A stretch of DNA of 64,000 bases from Anaerolentibacter hominis (GTDB lineage: Bacteria > Bacillota > Clostridia > Lachnospirales > Lachnospiraceae): the NCBI RefSeq assembly GCF_032380675.1, contig NZ_JAWDIX010000001.1, positions 744,001 to 808,000 on the forward strand, read 5' to 3'. Within the stretch, counting starts at the first letter, position 1. Each line of letters opens with the position of its first letter. Position numbers and translations under genes: made by a program. Shown in pieces: positions 63,127 to 64,000 of the stretch. The notes beneath the pieces are model-generated. The model was not told the origin of the DNA. It did no database searches and was given only the letters and a program-made list of their open reading frames with translations.

Positions 63127-63192
63127 TTTAAGATATAAAAAAGTGACATATTTAGCTTTAAAAATGACTGTATTGAGTTTATACAAGTTGAA

Positions 63193-63364
63193 GTGCGAAT
63201 GTGAAGTGAACATGAAATTCCCGGGGTATTCGCACCAGAAAAATTACTAAACTGGCATTAAAATGTGATAGCAGAGGTTGCTATTTTAGGCGCATTACTA
63301 ATTAAATTGTCTGCTTTTGTTCAATGTGTATAATAATAGTAGTATTGTTTTGTACAAGTTTGCC
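63193..63364 (+). promoter_or_regulatory. CRISPR leader 3
   Basis: The 43-bp box at 63193-63235 is again GTGCGAAT ... ATTCGCAC with AGTGAACATGAAATTCC (63205-63221). A promoter follows: TTGTCT (63307-63312), 16 nt, TATAAT (63329-63334). The first repeat is 130 nt after the box, as in leader 2. Confidence 0.75.
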
Positions 63365-63592
63365 ATGTCGCCCCTGTAGGGGCGTGGATTGAAATTCCGA
63401 TCGTTCCCATGTCCTGACCGCCGCCTGCCATGTCGCCCCTGTAGGGGCGTGGATTGAAATAAAACTTTACATCAACAATAAATCGGAGACAAAATGTCGC
63501 CCCTGTAGGGGCGTGGATTGAAATGGCAGTGTTTCGACGGAACTGGTTCATGTGGAGCTGGATCTCGCCCCTATATCGGATAGTTTGAAACA
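63365..63592 (+). CRISPR. CRISPR array 3, three repeats plus a degenerate one
   Basis: Intact 31-nt repeats at 63365, 63430 and 63494 with 33-34-nt spacers. A fourth, strongly diverged unit lies near 63562-63592 (ATCTCGCCCC ... TTTGAAAC). The repeat is the GTGGATTG form. Confidence 0.93.
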
Positions 63593-63680
63593 TCATCACT
63601 ACCAAGTATAATTGTGTGCTGCACCTACCGTCAGCTCTTTGGTGGAGCATGAATTAAAACAGAAAAAGGAGGAACATCAT

Positions 63681-64000
63681 ATGAAGGAGATTGGGTACCT
63701 CCTTTTTGCTTTTTTTTACTATATTTTCTGCCTGTTCTGCCGCCGGGACAGCAAGAAGGTGTTCTGTGTGGTAACCAACAATGCCAGCGAACATGGAAAT
63801 GTGGGCATGGTGGTGAAGGAATTGGAGAGCCGGGATGCGGACTATAAGTTTCATTATTACGGCAAGGCAGAGAGGGCGCAGGCCGGAAGGATCGGAAAGG
63901 TTTTTCGGTTTTTTCTGGGGCATTCCCGCGCATTGGCTTCCTGCGGGATTATTTTGCAGGACAATGTGTTTTTGCCGATGGCCTATTTAAAATTTCCGCC
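63681..64000 (+). CDS. TagB/TagF-like glycerophosphotransferase N-terminus (3' end outside window)
   Basis: An open frame runs from ATG 63681 (AAAGGAGGAACATCAT before it) to the window edge, at least 106 residues. It begins KEIGYLLFAFFYYIFCLFCR (membrane-type N-terminus), then VFCVVTNNASEHGNVGMVV and IILQDNVFLPMAYLKF. This looks like the start of CDP-glycerol glycerophosphotransferases. It resumes the teichoic-type cluster after the CRISPR island. Confidence in family is moderate because the catalytic part is missing. Confidence 0.65.
   Translation, partial: MKEIGYLLFAFFYYIFCLFCRRDSKKVFCVVTNNASEHGNVGMVVKELESRDADYKFHYYGKAERAQAGRIGKVFRFFLGHSRALASCGIILQDNVFLPMAYLKFP

Noticed and set aside
1..64000. 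tRNA, rRNA or a prophage in the window
   Set aside because: No cloverleaf tRNA, rRNA signature, integrase or phage structural gene was seen.

Overview
The window looks like a chromosome segment from an endospore-forming Clostridia, most likely Lachnospiraceae. It has a full spoIIIAA-AH operon, sigma-A/RpoD, Asp23, CdaA/CdaR, the MEP enzyme Dxs, and TagG/TagH/TagF-type teichoic acid genes. AGGAGG-type ribosome binding sites and TTGACA/TATAAT promoters are common. No rRNA or tRNA gene was seen. Family names come from motifs read by eye; no database search was possible.

Layout. 1-2929: F420-0:glutamate-ligase-like gene (cut by the window edge), divergent LysR regulator, aroE. 3149-8523: spoIIIA operon. 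8721-17182: housekeeping run asp23-nusB-xseA-xseB-ispA-dxs-tlyA-nadK-argR-yebC. 17356-26010: mixed genes (hydrolase, secreted proteins, a frameshifted MATE transporter, a metallo-beta-lactamase-fold lipoprotein, aldo/keto reductase, HpcH/HpaI aldolase). 26248-32160: a 1970-residue surface protein with a repeat-rich body and a C-terminal LysM. 32410-33005: MNT/HEPN pair with a broken HEPN gene. 33051-42142: rpoD, an Mrp/NifX-type fusion ATPase, two membrane proteins, cdaA-cdaR, an HPr-like gene and leuA. Two near-identical 178-bp structured repeats flank cdaA-cdaR.

42361-51170 is a teichoic-acid-type cluster: two tandem fusions of a GT2 glycosyltransferase with a CDP-glycerol glycerophosphotransferase, then tagG, tagH, tagD, a HAD phosphatase and another glycerophosphotransferase. 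It appears to resume at 63681 with a TagB/TagF-like gene that runs off the window.

Between them (about 51240-63600) lies an AT-richer CRISPR-Cas island. It has three short arrays with the same 31-nt repeat. Each array follows a leader with the same 43-bp inverted-repeat box, 130-131 nt upstream of the first repeat. The operon is cas6, a PD-(D/E)XK-like putative nuclease, an HD-less 512-residue Cas10, a Cas7-Cas5(Csx10)-Cas11-like fusion, a double Cas7, a Csx19-like protein and a large Cas7 with insertions. This order matches the fused type III-D (III-Dv) architecture. No cas1/cas2 and no CARF effector are visible. A zeta-type toxin pair sits between arrays 2 and 3. The island, and especially the DUF6602/Mrr-like nuclease candidate beside the short Cas10, is the most novel content here.
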